DNA of 64,000 nt from Leucaena leucocephala. Its lineage: Eukaryota > Streptophyta > Magnoliopsida > Fabales > Fabaceae. The stretch is from assembly GCA_037074615.1 (NCBI GenBank), contig CM073542.1, positions 15,020,001 through 15,084,000 of the forward strand, read 5' to 3'. Positions 46,192 to 58,111 of this stretch are shown piece after piece. The notes under the pieces were generated by a model. The model was given only the letters and a program-made list of their open reading frames with translations, did no database searches and was not told the DNA's origin. The position numbers and the translations under genes are program-made. The first letter of the stretch is position 1, and each line of letters opens with the position of its first letter.

Positions 46192-48751
46192 CGTTTCGAC
46201 GAAACTTTTTTGGGAGTTGAGCCCATTAAGGTAGTGGATCATGTAGAGGGCCCAACATGGCTCCTTATAGGTCCAATATTATTTTTAGATAAGTATGTGG
46301 GACATGCTAATAAAGATTGGGAAAATGTAAAATTATGAAAATGCCATTGAGTGTGACACTATGTTGTGTCATTGAGTCAAAGTTAGATGAATGGCATTTT
46401 GGTTAATTAACTAAGTTCATATAGTCAAGGAGAGTTCCCAGAATAGTTGACCAAGGTCAGGGAATACTCTGATGAGGTGTGAAAAGATGATAATGCCCTT
46501 GAGATGTTAAAGTGAATAAAGAGAAACCAAGCGACATTTTGGTAATTTGCCAAGGGATCTGTAATTAAGTTTAGACCTAGTATAAGAATGTCAATGGTAG
46601 GAAAAATTTAGATACTGGATTTAAGGTCAGAAAGCATATTATGGAATCTCAAAAAAAAATAGATTCAGAAAACAGTCTAGTTTTTGAGAAATCAAACTGA
46701 GTCAGTATCGAATTAGACTTGAATTTTTTCATATGCTTCCTCCCTTTGTAATTCCATCACATGGGCTATGAGGTATCCTTTGATGATTTCATGGATGATT
46801 TCATCTCATTGGCTTCTAGGGCAAGCTAATCCAAGATCAAATATAAGCCATTAGATCAAATAGTGCATAAAGTGATCTTGGCCATTCATTTTCCATTGGA
46901 TGTTTTCTATAAATACCCCATATTTCTGATTTAAAATTATGGCATGAGAACCCTTAGGGAGACTATGTCAAAATGAAAACTCAAACCAAGATAAAGAAGA
47001 ATCCAAGGACCAAAGTTCAAGTTACCTAAAGATTAAAGGTAAGTAATCTATCCTAACTTATTTTCCTCTAATTTGGGGGGTTGAACTTAGGGTTTTCATG
47101 AAGAAAGTTGAGTTTTCCCTAAGGTGTATGTGCTGTCCATAACCTTAGATGAAAGGAGAAAGAAGGAATTAAAGCTAGATTTATGTGATTGAAGCTTAAA
47201 CAAGCTAGTTAGGTGATTGGTTGTTGAATCAAGTTGATATTTTACTTTGCCATTGTTAAGACCTTTCGGTCTGCACTATTCATGAAAGAAGGATATGTAA
47301 TTTCAATGATCTAATGCTTCCATTGAATTTATATGATGATTTTGTGTAGGATTGGATATGTTTTGAACCTTGGAAGCATCAGAATTGAAAGTTGTAATTC
47401 TTGAAATTCTTCTCTATTACTGTTCACTTGTATGAACAGTGATTGTAATTTTATGATTTTGATAATTCCAATAGTTTTAAAAATAAAAATTTGTGTAGGA
47501 TAAAGTAGAGAAACAAGTATTGGAAGGATTGGAATCAAAATGAGAATTTTTGAAAGAATTATGCATGTTTTTTCAAATCTATCTAGAAAGTGCACAAGAG
47601 CTAGAATTTCATGATTCTAAGCTCATAAATGAATTCAAAATTTGAAATTGTGTGGGATAAAGTCAAGACATCAATTGATTCGAATGCTAAGTCAATTAGT
47701 AAAGATCAAAGGAAGTTATGTTAGTTAAAGTCAGTTTAATGCTCAAGGAAGTTAGATTGTAATAGATGGATGATTATATCATGGTAGGATTTGATTGTGG
47801 ACTCCAAAGAGGTAGTCACACATCCAGAAGAAGTAAGAAGAAAGAGCAAAGTAAAGTTAAAGTGAAAGCAAGTATATGAGGTAGTAAACTTATCCTAAAC
47901 TTGTTTGTATTGAATGTTATGCTTGGTTGTGCTATGGCTTAGTTAAATTGTGTTGCATATGTGTTTATGATTGAAACTCTATTTCTATAATTACTTTATC
48001 CAATTGTATTTCATATGTTATATGGAAGCATGCACATTACATAATGTTAACACTTTCACAAACAAGCACAAGTATTTACATTAATGCATGCATTGTTTAG
48101 TACCGTTTACTACTTGAGATTTTCCAAAAAATCTCACTCTATCCATGTAATTCCAATCCCAGTAGGTTTATGAATGATGAAAGAGGATGATGAAGCATGA
48201 AGAGAAGGTAGGGATTGGATAGTCTAAATGTTATGTGAAGAATTGTTATATGTAATGTTGCTATATAACCAATATAAGTAGTGATGGTCATGATATAATG
48301 AAAAATAGTAAATGAGGAGATAAATGTATGAAATTTAATAGACATTTAATTAACATGTCAAGCTTCATTTTGACACTAAGAACACCTTATTTCGATCTCT
48401 GTACAACGACAATGAATTTTCCAAAATAAGGGACCAGAATCTATTTTTAGAATTTTTGACCAAATAAATAGTAATCTTTGATGAATAAACTGTATTAATT
48501 GACTAAGCATTTATTCTAGAAATTATTTTCTCTTAAATTTCAAGTTCACGTATCTTTTTGAACCACTCCATTTTGATTTTTCTAGAATTAATTATATTTT
48601 TTGAATTTTGTCGCCTAATCTGGAATACCATATAAATAGTAATTTGATAAAAGTAAAATTTTAGATTTACCTAGTGGACTTTCAAGGTCTTGTAAGTGGT
48701 TATAGATACTACTGAATTGTCCCTAAGATGTACGAAAGTAAAGATGTTTCA
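46192..48751 (+). mobile_element. Subfamily A LTR, right part of the split LTR
   Basis: This resumes the A LTR interrupted at 24242 and ends AAGATGTTTCA at 48751; the first five bases are the target copy. Together the halves give a normal A LTR of about 3.1 kb. It contains a TATA box (46908), a GTAAGT donor (47039), the hairpin with covaried stem TGAGATTTT/AAAATCTCA (48115-48136) and a TAG acceptor (48165). It is the outermost LTR of this nested stack in the window. Confidence 0.88.
46908..46919 (+). promoter_or_regulatory. TATA box of the split A LTR
   Basis: TATAAATACCCC lies 131 nt upstream of AAAG|GTAAGTAATC at 47039. Confidence 0.6.
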
Positions 48752-48996
48752 ATAAACAAATAACAATCATGCGAACCTACAAGTATACATCTCTTAATAA
48801 ACTAATCCTAAGAACACCCACACACCCACACACACAGATATATATATATATATATATGTTTGTAGACACAGACGCACATAAATAAACAATTTGAATCTCT
48901 TTGCAAACATGCTTGAATGATATATTGCTCATGTTATTATGTTCATGAAAGAACTTGGACTTAATATCTTCGATTCCTTTGTTTTTAAACTATAAT
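48752..48996. repeat. Intergenic AT-rich DNA with a CA/TA microsatellite
   Basis: CA-rich (48815-48837) then (TA)n (48838-48857) simple repeats lie here. No gene or known element is seen. Confidence 0.7.
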
Positions 48997-49655
48997 CAAT
49001 AATCTTAATAAGTAATTTCACTTGATCTTTTAAAGATTTTGAATCATATAGTGGTAATTAAGTAGTAATACTATTAACTAATTATATGATATTTCAAATT
49101 TCTAACCTTAGTAAATCATAATAATGATAAATAATTAATCATTTATAACCTTTTTTTTCCTACTCCCTCATCTTTGAAAGATTGAGCCTCATGATGATAA
49201 TTAATTTGTAATCACATTAATTAGATATTTCAAATTTCTAACCATAATGTTAATTCGTAATAATAAATAATTAATCAATTATAATATTTTTTTACTTCAA
49301 GTCCACTGGGGGTAGGGGAGGTTTGGGTTGAATCCGATTCAATACTTTCAAGTTTTTGTCTACAAACCATAATCAATAATCCCAATAAGTAATTATACTT
49401 TGATCTTTGAAAGATTTTGAACCCCATGATGACAATTAGTTAGTAATTCCATTAATTGATTATATGATATTTCAAATTTCTAACCATAATGTTGATTCAT
49501 AATAATCATAAACTACTTTGATCTTTCAAATATTTTGAGTGCCATAATAATAATTAATCAGTAATCTCATTAACTAATTATATAATATTTTAAAATTGAA
49601 ATCATAATATTAATTCATAATAATTATATATAATTAATCAATTATAACATATTTT
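48997..49655 (+). repeat. Four degenerate tandem units of about 120-160 bp
   Basis: Each unit reads GATCTTTNAAAGATTTTGA, a variable part with AATTAATYAGTAAT, then ATATTTCAAATTTCTAACC and AATAATTAATCA. They start near 49023, 49170, 49398 and 49515. An inverted relative lies at about 50065-50170. Between units 2 and 3 a GT-rich non-homologous spacer is present (49300-49365). No coding frame is seen. This may be a decayed satellite or part of an unrecognised element. Confidence 0.6.
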
Positions 49656-49719
49656 TCTTGAACATTTGCAATGCTTTCAGGGAAAATAAGGTAAATTGAG
49701 TCAAATTTCAAAAGAAAGT

Positions 49720-50480
49720 ATTATAATTAATCATGAAATCATTTAAAATTTAGTATGTATTTCAAAATTTGTATATAAATATTAGAAATGAAGAAAAATA
49801 CAAGCAAAAAATTTTGCATTTGAATTGTTAGATAATTATTTAAATTCTCTTAATAAAGAGAAGTTTTTAGTTAATAAATATAAAATTGATAACCAACAAG
49901 TTATTATTTAAGGTGATAAACAGTCCTATCTCCATTAATAGGATAAAACAAATTTAAATTCTAGGAAACGCAGTTGTTGAGAGAAATATCATAGAATTAG
50001 TTATTGAAATTATTAATTAATTACGGCTTAAAATATTTCATAAATAAAAGTTGTTTATGATTATTCTTAATCATCATTATAGTTAGAGATTTAAAATATC
50101 ATATAATTAGTTAATGAGATTACAAATTAATTATCATCATGTGACTCAAAATCTTTTAAAAATTAAAGTGAGATTGCTAATTGGATTATTGATTGTAGCT
50201 TGTAGACAAATAAATTTAAAACATTAATTTTAATCTACCCATACCTATTTTAAGAGTATTATATTTAAATATTACAAATGAAGAAAAAAATACAAGTAAC
50301 AAAATTTGAATTTGAGTTATTAGATAAACTTCTCTTACGAAAGAGAAGTTTTTAGTTAAATATAAAATTGATAACCAACAAGTTGTTAGTTGAGGTGATA
50401 AGCGGCCACATTCCTTTAGGAAGAGAACACAAGTTTACATCCTAAGAAGCATGGTTGTTGGGAGGGACTAAAATCCTTTT
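49720..50480 (+). repeat. Pair of direct repeats around an inverted copy of the neighbouring array
   Basis: 49785-49990 and 50265-50465 are direct repeats. Shared words are AAATGAAGAAAAATACAAG, AGAGAAGTTTTTAGTTAA, AAAATTGATAACCAACAAG and GTTGTTG near the end. Between them, 50000-50180 is the inverse of the units at 48997-49655. The second copy carries TAGTTGAGGTGATAAGCGG and, further on, GTTTACATCC, which loosely resemble pol III A and B boxes, so a SINE origin is possible but unproven. Confidence 0.5.
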
Positions 50481-50810
50481 CACTCTAAATATCGAAAGGA
50501 ATTATATAGTTGATTAAATAAAAAATTGATATGTTATTAATTATTAATAACATGCTCAATGTTGGAAAGTGGCCAACTATCTAAAATTAATTAAATTATA
50601 TGTTACTCTTTAAAATTAATACCTAAAATGAATATAATTGATATGCTAGTAATTACAAATTCATATACTTATATCTCAATTGGTAGCATTGATTGAGAGA
50701 TTTTATGTCACTATTACAATAAATCTGCTAATTTTAAATTGTTATATGTCATTATTAGGGAAAATATTTGGTTGGTACTTATATTGTTGGAAAAAAGGAT
50801 TTTAATGACT

Positions 50811-50909
50811 ATTAAAAGTGGCATTTTCATAGCAGTTTTGTGAGCAGCGTGAATTATACCGGCATTGTATGTCAACCTTTTAACTGCCATGAAAGGTAAT
50901 AACTTTAAT
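50811..50909. repeat. Short inverted repeat, possible MITE or transposon end
   Basis: ATTAAAAGTGGCATTTTCAT followed by AGCAGTT (50811-50837) is the near inverse of AACTGCCATGAAAGGTAATA-ACTTTAAT (50882-50909), with a 44-bp spacer. Beyond it, 50945-51060 and 51110-51205 form an imperfect direct repeat (ACTNAAAAGYATCARACC, GAAGATCTA, AAGCTT). The pattern recalls subterminal repeats of CACTA-type elements, but no terminal CACTA is seen. Confidence 0.4.
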
Positions 50910-51222
50910 GGAAGTTACAAAACAAACAACGATTAATGGTTAGCTTTCCTTAGCATACCCACCATCAACTACCTTGACCACACTCATTAAAAGCATCAAA
51001 CCAGATCTATAGAGATTAACTCAAAGATTTGGTGAAGAAACTGAAGATCTAGAAGCTTCTTATATTGAAGCTCTTTGAACTCCTTCCAACAAGATCCATC
51101 TACTACCACCCATTGTTAGCCATTATAGTTATTCTCACTAAAAGTATCAGACCGGATCTGGAGAGGAAGTTGTAATCTGGCAAAAAAGTTGAAGATCTAT
51201 AAAGCTTTTACTATTAAGATAT

Positions 51223-51266
51223 ATCAAAATACCCGGTATTTTGATCAAAATACCGGGTATTTTGAT
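51223..51266. repeat. Perfect 44-bp palindrome
   Basis: The 44 bases equal their own reverse complement. Each half is nearly self-complementary too (CCCGGTATTTTG and CAAAATACCGGG). It is flanked by the direct repeat GATCTATAAAG (51194-51204 and 51264-51274). It sits at the 5' border of the LTR remnant that follows. Confidence 0.9.
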
Positions 51267-51274
51267 CTATAAAG

Positions 51275-53506
51275 TTGCATTGGATTTGTACCAAATAAAT
51301 GGATTGGGCCTAGACAAGCCCAAAATGGCATCACATAAAGGCCCAATGTACTAAGAAAATGTTTAGAAGTCAAATGGATTTTTATACTTTTTTCATATTA
51401 AAAAAGAAAAGAAAAGCAAGAAGAATTATCAAGAAGCATGTATTGGCATGTGAGATGTCCCAAAGGGACCCACAAAGCACCACATGGACAACAATGCAAA
51501 GGAAAAGAGTTTTGTCATGTGTTCTTTATATTAAAATAATGAAATAATTAAGTTAATGGTGATTAAGGAATTAAGCAACCAATCAAATGCAAGATTAAGT
51601 CTATGTAATAATTAGAGAAAGTAAGGGCAAAATGGTCCCAAGATGCCAAAATTCTCCCTATAAATACCCCCTCCCTTGACGACAAAAATGAAGCTCTTTT
51701 GGCTTGGGGAAATTCTTGAAAATTGAATACTCAAACCAAGACAATTCAATAAAGGATTTCAAGTTACTTTGATCCAAGATAATTAAGGCAAAAGGTAAGC
51801 AATCATTCTAGTTGTTATATATATTTTGGAAGATAGAAACCTAGATTTTAGAGGTTGAAAAATAGATTTTCTCTTGGGAAAGCCAGCTGGCCGAAATTCA
51901 ATAACAAAGGAAGAAAAGGAAGATTAAGTTAGAATCTTGTAATTAGTACTTAGATAAGCTAGAAATGATGATTGATTATAGAATTAATTTATAATATTCT
52001 TGAGTTTGCCCAATATGAAGGCCATTCAGCCAACCACTATTTTGGACTAAGGAGATTGAATTTCATTGTTCTAATGCTTCCGTTCAATCTAGATGATGAT
52101 TTTGTTTAGGATTAAGTAAGATTGGAACCTTGGAAGTATTGGAATTGAAAAATAAAATTTTGAAACCCTCTCTATTACTGTTCATGTACCTAGACATCAA
52201 TGAGAATTTCATAATTTTCATGCTTACAATGGATTTAAAATGAAAAATTGTGTGGGAATAAGTAGAGAAATAAGTATTGGAATCAAAATAGGAATTTTGA
52301 AAATCCCTAAGGGTGCTGTACAGTTCTATTCAGATTCAATGAAGGAGTTGAATTTCATAATTTTAAGGATCTAATGGATTTAGAAGGCAAAATTGTATAG
52401 TTTAAAATCAAAACACAAATTAATTCAAAGGATAAGGCAATTAACCACAAATAGATAAAGTTAGGGGTTAATTGATTAATAGAGTTTAATGTCCTTATAT
52501 GCTAGTTGAATTAGATCATGATGAATGGATGAATATATGATGTTTAGGCTTTGATTTGTTGATTCAAGAAGGCATCCACTTAGCAAGGAAAAGGGACAAG
52601 GAATAAAGTAACAAGGTAGTAAAATAATCTAGACTTGTGTGCATTGATTGATGTATGATGGTGCTTTGGCTTTGTTGAATTGTGGGCATACATGTACTTG
52701 AATGATTCTCTATTTTGATGATTACTTTGGCCAACTGTATTTCATATGATTCATGGAAGTATGCTTGTTACATTATGTTGACACAATCACAAGCAAGCAC
52801 AAATATTAGACATTGATATATGAACTGCTTAGTTCCATTTACTACTAAGATTTTTCCAAAAATCTCACCCCTATCTATATTCCCAAATAGCAGGAAATTC
52901 AAGCATAAGGGAAGAGGAATAAATGATGATGATATCAATTGTTAATAGGAGTATGTCATGAGCAATTTTGGAAATGTATGTAATATGTATAGTTGCTAAA
53001 ATTTGGTTCTGTAAATAGTAACTCATGATCAGGTAATGACTTTTGAGATGTAACTAAAAATAGTAAATAATGTAATAAATGTATGAAATTTTACCATCAT
53101 TTAGTTAATATGGCAAGCTTCATTTTTGTACCAAGAACACCTTAATTCGATGTCTGTAACAAAAATTTCAAATTTAGGGATCAAAATTTATTTCCATAAT
53201 TTTTGACCAAATGAATAGTAATATTTGACACTAAAACTGTATTTATTGGCTTAGCATTTGGTTTGAGACTTATTTTTTCATTAAAATATATTATGTTAGC
53301 TTTTGTAGCCTTTTGAACCACTTCATTTTGATCTGTCTTGAATTAGTTGTAATTTTTTGAAGTTCATCACCTAATCTTGAAATACCAAACAAACAGTAAC
53401 TGTAAAGATAAAATTTCTAGGTTTTGCAAATCAACTTCAATGATCATATAAGTGATTCTAAATGCTACCAATTGGTCTTTAAGGTATTCAAAAGTATGGT
53501 GTGACA
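51275..53506 (+). mobile_element. Divergent A-like LTR, 5' part missing
   Basis: This is collinear with the second two-thirds of the A LTRs and ends GGTGTGACA at 53506. Present are a U3 part with GGGCCTAGACAAGCCC (51306), a TATA box (51659), an AAAG|GTAAGC donor (51795), the hairpin with altered stem TAAGATTTTT/AAAAATCTCA (52846-52867), a CAG acceptor (52893), and the TGAACAGT-rich 3' third. The U3 start is lost at or near the palindrome. It is more divergent than the others, so it is a third subfamily or an older copy. Confidence 0.75.
51659..51670 (+). promoter_or_regulatory. TATA box of the divergent LTR
   Basis: TATAAATACCCC lies 136 nt upstream of the GTAAGC donor match at 51795. Confidence 0.55.
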
Positions 53507-54180
53507 AATGTCCATTAGTTAATCCTTAAAAGGAGGAAATAGTGCAACTGGAAAATAATATAGAAGATTAACCTAGGGAAGAACTTGAATATCCTAAATC
53601 TCAAGAAAATAGTTTATTTTTTCTTTAAGATTTGGATCCAGAAAAATATCATGGAGATGATGGGTAGGATCAGATATTGAAGAAGTGTCATATCAAAGAA
53701 GAGGGGACCTCAAATTAAGTTTCCCAAATGTGCAAACTCTAGATCATAATGGAATTTAGGAAAACAAATCTCCTCTTCATAAAGCAAAAGCCTATCTTGA
53801 GAAAAGACAAAAGCCCTAAGCCCAGTCCAATTGTCAATGTTGAAACCATAAAAGACTTGAAGGCAAGAACTAAATATTTTTATGAAGAAACAAAATATAA
53901 ATTACATAAAACACTTTGCAAAATTTCTTCAAGAAAATAGAAACTCTAGGAGATTATCAAAAGGACAAGTGACATGTGATTCTTGAATACATGCCAAATA
54001 ATGGTTAATGAGAACCTATCAAATTGGGTTTTTGGAGCATTGAGGCTTAAACATGTTAGATCTATTTGTCTAGGAATAAACTTTGAAAAAAAAGGCATTT
54101 AAGAAAAACATGAGTTGTCCTGATTCCTAAAGAAGAAGATAATAAGACATCATGAAATAATGCAATGAGAGAAATAGAGA
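53507..54180 (+). other. Unassigned low-complexity DNA; possible old coding remnant
   Basis: An open stretch at 53749-53940 (63 codons, Lys-rich) and a looser frame before it (53580-53740) read like a decayed basic protein. I cannot match it to a family. It could be a retroelement gag relic. No catalytic motif is present. Confidence 0.25.
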
Positions 54181-54201
54181 AGTATAAATGATATAGTCTT
54201 T

Positions 54202-54355
54202 GTGAGTGGGAGCACTTAGAAATAAAGTTTCTAAGGACATCATATACTCTATTTGAGGGGAGCTCTTAGAGATTAAATCTTCTAAGAGCATCATAATAAG
54301 CTCACTTGAGCGTGAACTCTTGAAAAATGAGTCTTCTAACACTCGTATATTAACT
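54202..54355 (+). repeat. Three 52-bp units, the first two with a clear stem-loop
   Basis: Units begin TGAGTGGGAGC, TGAGGGGAGC and TGAGCGTGAAC near 54202, 54254 and 54306. The first two contain an inverted pair (CTTAGAAA-N-TTTCTAAG; CTTAGA-N-TCTTCTAAG), and the third a weaker one. Confidence 0.6.
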
Positions 54356-55185
54356 TGTTATTTAAGGTACTTATATGAAGTTCTTAATAGGCAATAGTGA
54401 TGTTGTTGGAATTTGTGTGATGGGAGTACAAATATATTCTCATGATCATGGACCCAGTGGTGTTATTATTTTTCTAAGAATAATACAAGTACATGACATT
54501 GTATACTTCACTGTGCTATATCATTAACATGTATTTGATTCAAATCAATAATAAAACCTTGCTTATATGAAATGGCATTGTGGTTATGCCAAGAAAGTCT
54601 ACTAAGAACATAATTGATAAACTTATTGGGGAGAATTGGGATATCTAGTGTAGAAGGTCTCATATAAATAAAGCAGAGATGTTAACCCTATTGACTTTGG
54701 TCATGGTAAAGCTTGAAGTTGAAAAATCTTCTCAACATATAGAGATCATTAGACCTATATGTTGAATCTGGCTATATTACTCAAGAGTTGGTGAATTGGG
54801 TGATTTTAAAAATTTTGAAAACTCTAAATATATTTGAATGAAATTAAAGAGTAGAGTTTAGAATGATATCACCGAAGGAAGAAGTTGTTGAATAAATATT
54901 GCATAATATGATTTATACTGGTTTGGCCAATTCACTTGACCTACGTCTAATACCCAGAGCTCTCCTGAAGTAGCTGTTGAGATAGTTGTTGATGAATATA
55001 ATTGCTGACGTATGCATCTGATGCTTTGGCTCTTTTATTGATATCTTTGTTTGATATTGCCTAGCTTGTAAATGACCTTGAAACATGCTTTAATGAAGTT
55101 ATATAATCATTATAAGAATATAAAAATTGTTTCTAAATGATTCAGAATTAAATATCAAAATCTGCCATTGGTTTAAAACACTTTT
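54356..55185. other. Unassigned AT-rich DNA
   Basis: I see no open frame above background, no LTR ends and no RNA gene here. Confidence 0.4.
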
Positions 55186-55189
55186 CACA

Positions 55190-55530
55190 AAATAACTTAA
55201 ATTATCAAAGTGCTTATTGAAGAACACTCTTATTAAAAAGGTCTTCTGTAAATTGCTAAACACTTATATTTGAAATAATTTAAGCTTATCAAGCAATTCT
55301 TCAATAATCAATCTTATCGAAAAAGACTTCCATAAATCTTAAATAAATTGCACATAGATAGTTCATGATTTATCAAATAGTTCTTTGATAATGTCCTTAT
55401 CGAATAACTCTTTGAAAAATATTCTTTTAACATATATACTTTTAGACTTATCTATATATTTCACAATACATTATTTATCGAAGTATTTTTTGATAAATAT
55501 TCTCTTTGAATAGCTTATCAATAAATCTTA
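55190..55530 (+). repeat. Four degenerate units of about 90 bp with TTATCAAA and TTCTTYRATAA words
   Basis: Units start near 55194, 55288, 55372 and 55476. Each pairs TTATCRAA with a downstream TTGATAA or TCAATAA, giving weak hairpins. No coding potential is seen. Confidence 0.45.
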
Positions 55531-56435
55531 AAAAGCATCATTTTTTCAAACTTTTTAGATAGACTTTCAAACAATATTTGATCTTTCAGAACATTGTAAC
55601 GTAATTGGAAACACAAATTTAAAAGATCATTTATCAATTTAGATCAAAGTCATAAGATCATATTCTAGTGATATATTTAGTTCTTCATAGATTTTTCAGT
55701 GATATCTTTTAAGATGCAAAACATTTTTATTTTTTTAAATAACATCAATAATTGGTTGAAAAATCATGTCCTGAAAACTTTTAAAATTATTTTTCTTAAA
55801 ATCATTATGATAACTTTGGTAGAAGAGATTTTATGAACGATGAGGTAGACACCTGGTTTTGTGTTTAAAATAGCAACTTCGTTACCAAGAGATGTTCAAT
55901 AATTTGGGCGATCTATTGTGTGCCATCATTCAGTTTAACTCATTCTCTTTGCAACCTAATACCAGTGTTGCTGGGGAATATGCTGGACTTATGGTTATTT
56001 GTGCATATCATAAAGTATGAAAACGTTGTCCATTATACTTTTGTTTGCTTACCTTTAGTAGGTAGAATTCTGTAGGGTATTCTTTTTTTTATTCAAAATT
56101 TAGGAAAAGGGGCAGTACACCTACTATTGGTTTTATATTTTAAGAATGTTAATCTAAGGTGTAGCAGATAATGTGAGAACCTAGATAAAGAAAGGAAATA
56201 AAAAGTAAAATTAAATTATAATAAGAAAAGCAAGCGTGTAATTGTTTAAAGAAAATTTTGAAGTTATGATATTAGTTATTAAGATATATATTTTCCATAT
56301 CTAATAATAAGACCTTTCCAGTATTACAACAAACTCTTCAAATAATATACTTTAAATCTTATAGGGAAACATAAATTTAAAATAATATTTAAGAATGTGA
56401 GAGGCCGAATCTATAGTTATAAGGGAAAATTTAAT
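55531..56435. other. Unassigned AT-rich DNA
   Basis: Nothing recognisable is seen. Scattered short open stretches are at background level. Confidence 0.4.
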
Positions 56436-56439
56436 TAAG

Positions 56440-56638
56440 AAATAATATGGAGGATATCTTATTATAAGTTGGCAACTAAGGAGACTAATGAAGATGTTCC
56501 TGGAGAACCTCAAGTCCCACTTACATCTCCCCAAAATTTGGTTTCAACAATGTCTGCAGAAATTGTTATTGATCCTTTTCCATTAGATGCTAAATTACTT
56601 ATTGAGTTGCATGCGGTGAACTTGAGATGTGAGTAGCC
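56440..56638 (+). pseudogene. Possible exon relic of an unidentified plant gene
   Basis: One plus-strand frame, ending at a TAG (56636-56638), gives about 62 residues with unusually gene-like composition for this window (Pro, Glu, Val and Leu mixed, few Lys/Asn/Ile runs). Readable parts are GEPQVPLTSPQNLVSTMSAE and VIDPFPLDAKLLIELHAVNL. I do not recognise the protein. The upstream border AATTAAG|AAATAA could be a splice acceptor. After the frame ends there is an (AT)n tract. It may be a captured gene fragment or the edge of a decayed host gene; a second candidate exon lies at 57194. Confidence 0.35.
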
Positions 56639-56648
56639 TGCTTCTACA

Positions 56649-56674
56649 TGATATATATATATATATATATATAT
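56649..56674. repeat. (AT)n microsatellite
   Basis: Thirteen AT dinucleotides in a row. Confidence 0.9.
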
Positions 56675-57193
56675 CTTTGTGAATTTGTGCAAATTTCTGA
56701 ATTTTATGTGGGTATATGTAGGTTTGCATTGTCCTAAAAGGCGTTAATAAGTTTAGAAATTTGATTGATTTATTTAGTTTATTATCCTGATGGTGAATCA
56801 TCCAAGGATCTAGCATTACATTGGAGTTTATGGAAAATATATGTGCTTCATTTGGGTAAATGATATTATCATTATTTATTTTGTTTAGTCAATTCTTATT
56901 TTACTTGACCTTTTTGGTGGGTTCATTGGAACTCTATCATGCTTATAGCTACTTTAATATGTATTTAATTTTGATGGGGTCCTTAAAAGGGACACATTAA
57001 ACTTCTTGTTCAAAGGATTTATTAAAAAGTTATTTAAGCCTCTATGACTTTGCTAATGTATTCTTCTGCCTGATTGAAATATCATGTGTAAATATTTCTG
57101 CTGTAATTTAAAAGTGTATTAAAGATATTCTGAGAATACCGCACTTTATTTTCTTCTATATTACAGAGTTTTGCTAAATATGTTGGGTTTTGC

Positions 57194-57368
57194 TAAATAT
57201 GTTGGAGTGCAAATATGATGGAATAAGATGCAAAGCGGTGGTTGAAGAATGATGGACTTCAGGTGAAGAGCATGTGGCTTTTATTGTAAAGCATGGAATT
57301 AGGATAGCTCGTGCAAGCACGAAAGAGGAAGATTTAGAAAGATTACAACTCTCTTTAATTAGAGTAGG
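57194..57368 (+). pseudogene. Second possible exon relic, unidentified
   Basis: A plus-strand frame of about 58 codons with one stop (about 57252). It reads CKYDGIRCKAVVEE before the stop and EEHVAFIVKHGIRIARASTK, then EEDLERLQLSLIRV after it. The end GAGTAG|GTAAAAC offers a splice donor. The segment LECKYDGIR happens to fit the ExKxDGxR nucleotidyltransferase motif of DNA ligases, but nothing else of that family is visible, so I do not assign it. Same strand as the relic at 56440 and about 0.6 kb downstream. Confidence 0.35.
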
Positions 57369-58111
57369 TAAAACGGGTTGTGCCTGTAAGTCCAACCTAT
57401 CAAACACCCAATAAGAGGGGGTTTCATCAAAGGGAGGGCTGTACAAGTCTGCCCCATTCAACCCACCAACATATTTAATTTTTTTACAAAAAAGATAAGG
57501 CCCCTAAATTTTAAAAATCTAAGTAAAATCCCTAAGCTAAGTGCCCTAACTCCATCTCCAGGTTGATGGTATTAACGTAAGTTTCAACAATTTCTAGGTT
57601 GATAGTATCAATGCAAGTGAATATAATCTTCTTGGTATTGATTGTATGCTTTATATTTAGAATAATTTCATATATTACTAAAGTATGACTCTATCACATT
57701 AATTGTAAATGTTATAATTTGCATTTGGTTACTATTTAATTTTAAATGAAGTCTTAAAATAAGTCTTCATTAGTTATGTATACATTAGTTCTATCAAACA
57801 ATTATCTATTTAACAAGTAGCACCATTTTTGTTTTAAAACAAATTCAACTTTAGCAGGCTGGTGGTCTATAGCAGGCTAGCCTGCCAGCAAATAAGGACA
57901 AGCTCGAGATGGCATTTTACCAACCATCAAAGGACAGGCTGCACAAACTCACATTGTCCAATGCGAGGGTTGACCTATTTTACCAGCTTTAACATTATGG
58001 TAAATAGTAAGGATAATAAGAGAGAGACTTCGTATGACATGTCAGGATGTTTATTTTTGTCTAATAGAATATAGACACGTGTTTATGCCATATGGTGCCA
58101 TACTTGATGCT
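57369..58111. other. Unassigned DNA with two loosely inverted GC-richer patches
   Basis: 57363-57470 (GGTAAAACGGGTTGTGCC) and 57855-57975 (inverse-like GACCTATTTTACC) are GC-richer and weakly inverted relative to each other. They might be ends of a small non-autonomous DNA transposon, but no target duplication was found. Confidence 0.3.

Noticed and set aside
50340..50465. tRNA gene or SINE.
   Set aside because: A- and B-box-like words are present but no cloverleaf can be drawn and no terminal tail or target duplication was seen. Kept only as a possibility in the repeat entry.
53507..54100. Endogenous caulimovirus or second gypsy gag.
   Set aside because: A few Lys-rich open stretches only; no zinc knuckle, protease, RT or movement-protein motif could be found.
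56510..56816. Minus-strand frames across the (AT)n tract.
   Set aside because: They include the YIYIYIYI translation of the dinucleotide repeat and oppose the more protein-like plus-strand frame.
57194..57260. Match to the DNA-ligase/capping-enzyme motif ExKxDGxR (LECKYDGIR).
   Set aside because: Only one motif, followed by a stop 10 codons later, with no other ligase motif on either strand nearby. A chance match is likely.
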